Positions 53,140-56,281 of a stretch of 56,281 bases of DNA are shown here, in pieces. Positions within the stretch are counted from its first letter, which is position 1. Every line of letters starts with the position of its first letter. The position numbers and the translations under genes are program-made. Under the pieces are notes generated by a model. The model worked only from the letters and a program-made list of their open reading frames with translations. It had not been told where the DNA came from and did not search any database. Origin of the DNA: an uncultured Roseicyclus sp. (GTDB taxonomy: Bacteria; Pseudomonadota; Alphaproteobacteria; Rhodobacterales; Rhodobacteraceae); contig CANLXA010000006.1 in assembly GCA_947494975.1 (NCBI GenBank), positions 1 to 56,281 of the forward strand, given 5' to 3'.

Positions 53140-53163
53140 GGATGTTTCGCATGCGAAACATCC
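53140..53163. promoter_or_regulatory. parS-like palindrome, copy 3 (extended, 24 bp perfect)
   Basis: The shared core TTTCGCATGCGAAA (53145-53158) is extended here to a perfect 24-bp palindrome between convergent parB and the surface-protein gene. As the longest copy and the one next to parB, it is the best candidate for the primary parS. There is no T-run, so a terminator is unlikely. Confidence 0.75.
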
Positions 53164-53203
53164 GGATACCGACGACGCCGCGAGTTGCGGGGTGGGTGTC
53201 CCG

Positions 53204-56200
53204 TCAGAACAGGCTGGAGAATTCATACACCTCTTGGATATCGGGCGTAGTCACAGTGTCATCATAGACCCCTTGGCCATCTGTCAGTGCGGCCATAAGG
53301 GCCTCCCCTTCGCTGACATCGACATTGCTCATTTCTCCGATGGTCTCCACCGAGGTTTGACCGGTCCCCTCACCGGCCGCGGTGAGGCTGAAGATGAAGG
53401 CATCTTCCGCATAGTCAAAGACGATGCTGGCATCGCGATTGTCCGCCAGGCCGATCAATTCGATGTTGTCGAAATTCCCCAGGATCTCATCGGCTTCCAG
53501 AAGGACATTTTCCATCGCATCGGCGCCAATGGCCGTGATGTCGATCCCGAGGGTGCCGCCTTCCAGCTTGATGCCGGACACGACATCTGGCGCATCCTGG
53601 TCGTAATAGCCGGAGCGGAACTCCTTGATGCCGGAAAATCCGTCCGCATCAGCGATGAAGTCGATCCGGGCTCCGCTTTCGACGGTAAGCGTGGTGATGT
53701 CGCCATTGTCGTCGTCAAAGCCGACCTTGGCGTCGTCGCCGGTGATCATCAAGCGGCTGCCTGCCCCAAGGGTCATGGACGCTTCATCCGTGGCCAGCAA
53801 CGCCTGCCCGCCCGAGATGTCGAAATCGACGGCTGTATCAAAGTCCCCGGTATTGGCAAAGCGTCCGCCGGAGATATCGATATCAAGCGCGCCGGTGTCC
53901 TGGGCGCCGTTGATCCAGAGCTGACCAGCCTTGGAGATGTTGATCTCTGCCCCGTCTTCCCCGGCATTGGTCTGGCCGTCGACCCGCAGGTAGCCACTGG
54001 TCACTGTCAGGCTGCCGCCGCTGCCGAAGTCGAGATCATCGATGGTGGCGCTGAGCGTTCCGAAGTTGACCCAATTGCCCCCCAGATCGACACTGTCGCC
54101 GGGGACTGCGCCGGGCAGATCTTCGCTGTCCCAGTTCAGGCGGTTGTCCCACCGGACGCCATCACCCCGATCATCGGGCACAAAGCGCAGGGTCGCGGCA
54201 TCGGTCCGGATATTGGGAGCGATGCCAAAATTGGTCTGGAAGTATTCGATGATGTCATCGGCATCGACGGGGTCCAACGCGCCTTCGCGGATCTGCAGCC
54301 GAAGGTAATCGCCGAACTGATCGATCGTGGCCGTATCCGTGCCCATGACCTCTGCTGCGAAGCGCTGGATCGTGGTTGCGTCCAACAGATCGGTGTCGAG
54401 CCCGTCGATGTTTTCATCGGGCGCGCGGATGATCTCTTCGCCCCGTACCTCGTTTCCGGCAATCCAGTTGTAGACGATCGTGTCGTTGTAATACCGGTTG
54501 TCCGATCCGCGCAGGCCGCCTCCGCCATCGGAGTAGCTGTTCTGAAGGTCCTCGGGATCATCGGGATTGGCCAGATGCGCGACGATGTTGTCGACGAGGG
54601 CCGGAAAGTAGGAATAGGCATCGATCCCGCGGGTCAGGGCGCCTTGCTCCGCTGAGGCCTGCTTATAGGCTGCATCGGTCACCACGTTGTCGGTGAACAG
54701 GGTGAAGTTGCCTTCATTCGGGCCATCGTTCGCGCCGGCCTTTTCACCGCCGATGAAGTTCACGGCGTTGTTGTTGTCGATGAAGACATTGTCTTCAACA
54801 AAGCCGCCGCCCCGTACCTGGGCCCCGAAGGACGCGCCCCGCATGATGATGTTGTCACGCACCGTCACATCACGGGTATCGAACTGCAGGTAGATGTTGT
54901 GGCTGTAGGTACTGGGGGCCTGGCCCGCATCACCGCTGCGATCCCATTGATAATCTTCGCCCCAGCCGTTGTGGTCGTAGATGTTGTTTTCCAGCAGGAG
55001 CCCGTCCACGCCAGCAATATAAGACCCTGAAATGCGGTCTGGGCCCGGTTCCCAGAGATCTCCGCCCTTGGGCGCGTCATAGGTGACTTCGTATACCAAC
55101 GAGTTGCGGATCGTCACACTGTCGAGGATTTGCACATCGACCTTGTTGGTGGCGATGATGCTGTCGATCAGGAGGTTTTCACCGTTGCTGATGACGCCGA
55201 TCTCGCCGACCATCTCCAGACCCTGGATGACGATGTTGGAGTTGGGCTCTTGCTGCAGCTGGATATCGTCCAGCATCTTTGGCGGAGTGCCTTCCCCGTA
55301 AGCGCCAACATAGATCGGATGCAGCTCGGATTCACCCTGGGTGCCGCGCTCGATGACGCGTCCGGCCGAATATTCATAGCCCCGCTCGAACAGGAGATGA
55401 TGGGACCCCGGCTCTGCGTCACGCCCGGTGAGTTCCATCCAGGCCAAACGGCCCATCCAGGTCGACAGAGCCGTATCCGGCGTGGACCCATAATCATTGT
55501 CCAGCAGCCATTTCCCGTTGATCGTGTCGGGGTCAATGCCTTCGCGTTCGGCAATAGCGGCCCGATCCAGCGCGGCGTCACTGCCGGTGATGTGGATCGT
55601 CTTGTGGTTGTCGCCATGCTCGATGATCAGTTCACCATCGGCATCGGTCTGAAGCATGTAGATGTCTTCACCGGTGCCCCAGCCCGACAGCTGTAGCAGC
55701 GGATTGACCGTAAGCGACGTGGCCACGCTTTCAACGCCACCATCGGCGCCGGTGACCTCGATGGTGAAGTCCAGCGGGCCTTCATGGGTGGTGCCTGTCA
55801 GGACAAGGGCAAGCGTGTTGTCGGGATTGACCGTCAGATTTCCGATGTCCGGTCCGTCGATCACTTTCACCGATGCGATGTCGTCGCGGCCCAGATCGAT
55901 GGTCGTCACGCGCCCTGCTTCAACGGATGTCAGGCCGTCCAGAAGCACCGAGGTGCTGGAACCATCTTCGGGTTGCGGCTCCGGTTCGGGCTGTGGCTCC
56001 GGTTCGGGCTGCGGTTCCGGTTCGGGCTGCGGTTCCGGCTCGGGCTGCGGCTCCGGCTCGGGCTGCGGTTCCGGTTCGGGCTGCGGCTCCGGCTCGGGCT
56101 GCGGTTCCGGTTCGGGCTGTGGTTCCGGCTCGGGCTGTGGTTCCGGCTCGGGCTGCGGCTCCGGTTCGGGCTGCGGCTCCGGTTCGGGCTGTGGTTCCGG

Positions 56201-56281
56201 CTCGGGCTGCGGCTCCGGTTCGGGCTGTGGTTCCGGTTCGGGCTGTGGTTCCGGCTCGGGCTGCGGCTCCGGTTCGGGCTG
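53204..56281 (-). CDS. C-terminal part of giant proline-rich beta-helix surface protein (gene starts at 896)
   Basis: This continues the gene entering at the left edge. After 16 or more QPEPEP repeats, a region of about 920 residues follows. Its first 85 residues look like a beta-sandwich. A linker with KWLLDNDYG...[10 protein letters not shown] comes next. A right-handed parallel beta-helix follows (about 55260-54510; rungs such as [47 protein letters not shown]). After an all-alpha insert, an autotransporter-passenger-like stack of short strands follows ([29 protein letters not shown]). It ends VYEFSSLF with no barrel and no VPLPA tail, so export is probably by a type I or other route. The likely role is EPS binding or modification at the surface; enzymatic activity is not shown. 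Confidence 0.82.
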   Translation of the reverse strand, partial: QPEPEPQPEPEPQPEPEPQPEPEPQPEPEPQPEPEPQPEPEPQPEPEPQPEPEPQPEPEPQPEPEPQPEPEPQPEPEPQPEPEPQPEPEPQPEPEPQPEPEPQPEDGSSTSVLLDGLTSVEAGRVTTIDLGRDDIASVKVIDGPDIGNLTVNPDNTLALVLTGTTHEGPLDFTIEVTGADGGVESVATSLTVNPLLQLSGWGTGEDIYMLQTDADGELIIEHGDNHKTIHITGSDAALDRAAIAEREGIDPDTINGKWLLDNDYGSTPDTALSTWMGRLAWMELTGRDAEPGSHHLLFERGYEYSAGRVIERGTQGESELHPIYVGAYGEGTPPKMLDDIQLQQEPNSNIVIQGLEMVGEIGVISNGENLLIDSIIATNKVDVQILDSVTIRNSLVYEVTYDAPKGGDLWEPGPDRISGSYIAGVDGLLLENNIYDHNGWGEDYQWDRSGDAGQAPSTYSHNIYLQFDTRDVTVRDNIIMRGASFGAQVRGGGFVEDNVFIDNNNAVNFIGGEKAGANDGPNEGNFTLFTDNVVTDAAYKQASAEQGALTRGIDAYSYFPALVDNIVAHLANPDDPEDLQNSYSDGGGGLRGSDNRYYNDTIVYNWIAGNEVRGEEIIRAPDENIDGLDTDLLDATTIQRFAAEVMGTDTATIDQFGDYLRLQIREGALDPVDADDIIEYFQTNFGIAPNIRTDAATLRFVPDDRGDGVRWDNRLNWDSEDLPGAVPGDSVDLGGNWVNFGTLSATIDDLDFGSGGSLTVTSGYLRVDGQTNAGEDGAEINISKAGQLWINGAQDTGALDIDISGGRFANTGDFDTAVDFDISGGQALLATDEASMTLGAGSRLMITGDDAKVGFDDDNGDITTLTVESGARIDFIADADGFSGIKEFRSGYYDQDAPDVVSGIKLEGGTLGIDITAIGADAMENVLLEADEILGNFDNIELIGLADNRDASIVFDYAEDAFIFSLTAAGEGTGQTSVETIGEMSNVDVSEGEALMAALTDGQGVYDDTVTTPDIQEVYEFSSLF
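55976..56281 (-). repeat. 18-bp coding tandem repeat (QPEPEP), right edge
   Basis: About 17 near-perfect 18-bp units encode QPEPEP on the minus strand with only synonymous differences. The last 23 bases are identical to the first 23 bases of the window and in the same codon phase. Confidence 0.9.

Noticed and set aside
53204-53230. C-terminus of the giant surface protein as a second exosortase substrate
   Set aside because: It ends VYEFSSLF with no VPLPA motif, hydrophobic helix or basic tail.
53123-54655. 510-codon plus-strand ORF downstream of parB
   Set aside because: It is antisense to the surface-protein beta-helix, and its frame lacks a ribosome site.
55976-56281. Short regular repeats that might suggest a CRISPR array
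   Set aside because: The 18-bp units are contiguous without spacers and keep one reading frame with synonymous changes, so they are coding repeats.

Overview
The window reads as an almost complete circular plasmid of about 56 kb from an alphaproteobacterium, most likely the Rhodobacteraceae (Roseobacter group). The evidence is high GC with NGC/NCC-rich codons, a VPLPA-CTERM protein paired with an XrtD-type exosortase, a small protein resembling the Rhodobacter gene-transfer-agent spike-base family, and a RepA/ParAB replicon. The first 23 bases equal the last 23 bases. Both ends lie in the same reading frame inside an 18-bp coding repeat, so the sequence appears to be a circle cut inside one repeat-rich gene. 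No chromosomal housekeeping genes, rRNA, tRNA, transposase or conjugation genes were seen.

Backbone (about 49.3-53.2 kb): RepA initiator, an origin with a DnaA box and three 22-bp iterons, parA, parB, and a 14-bp palindrome (TTTCGCATGCGAAA) that occurs three times around this locus (49773, 53145 and, across the junction, 1307) and is probably parS.

Polysaccharide export and assembly (about 1.4-12 kb, with parts at 21.9-26.7 kb and 44.3 kb): tyrosine autokinase, Wzz chain-length protein, ExeA-like ATPase, ExoY-type initiating transferase, TPR lipoprotein, Wza-type export protein, outer-membrane barrel, Wzx flippase, Wzy polymerase and WecG transferase. This is the gene set that accompanies PEP-CTERM/exosortase loci, here with XrtD (44.3 kb) and one VPLPA-CTERM substrate (21.1 kb).

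Sugar supply and decoration: ManC; a complete GDP-D-glycero-D-manno-heptose route (gmhA, hddA, gmhB, hddC); galE; a polyprenyl-phosphate-sugar module (HAD-UbiA fusion, GT2, GtrA, GT87); a GT-C membrane transferase; about seven soluble GT2/GT4 enzymes; three methyltransferases; and a GMC oxidoreductase. Together they predict a heptose-containing, probably methylated Wzx/Wzy-type exopolysaccharide.

The most unusual part is 26.8-31.3 kb. A leader with an intrinsic terminator precedes three translationally coupled genes: a small protein resembling the GTA/phage head-spike base, a protein with a lectin-like C-terminus, and a right-handed beta-helix protein. These look like adsorption spikes encoded inside the glycan locus. 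The beta-helix protein shares a recognisable segment with the giant proline-rich surface protein that spans the contig ends. This suggests the plasmid encodes a glycan together with two kinds of protein that recognise it.
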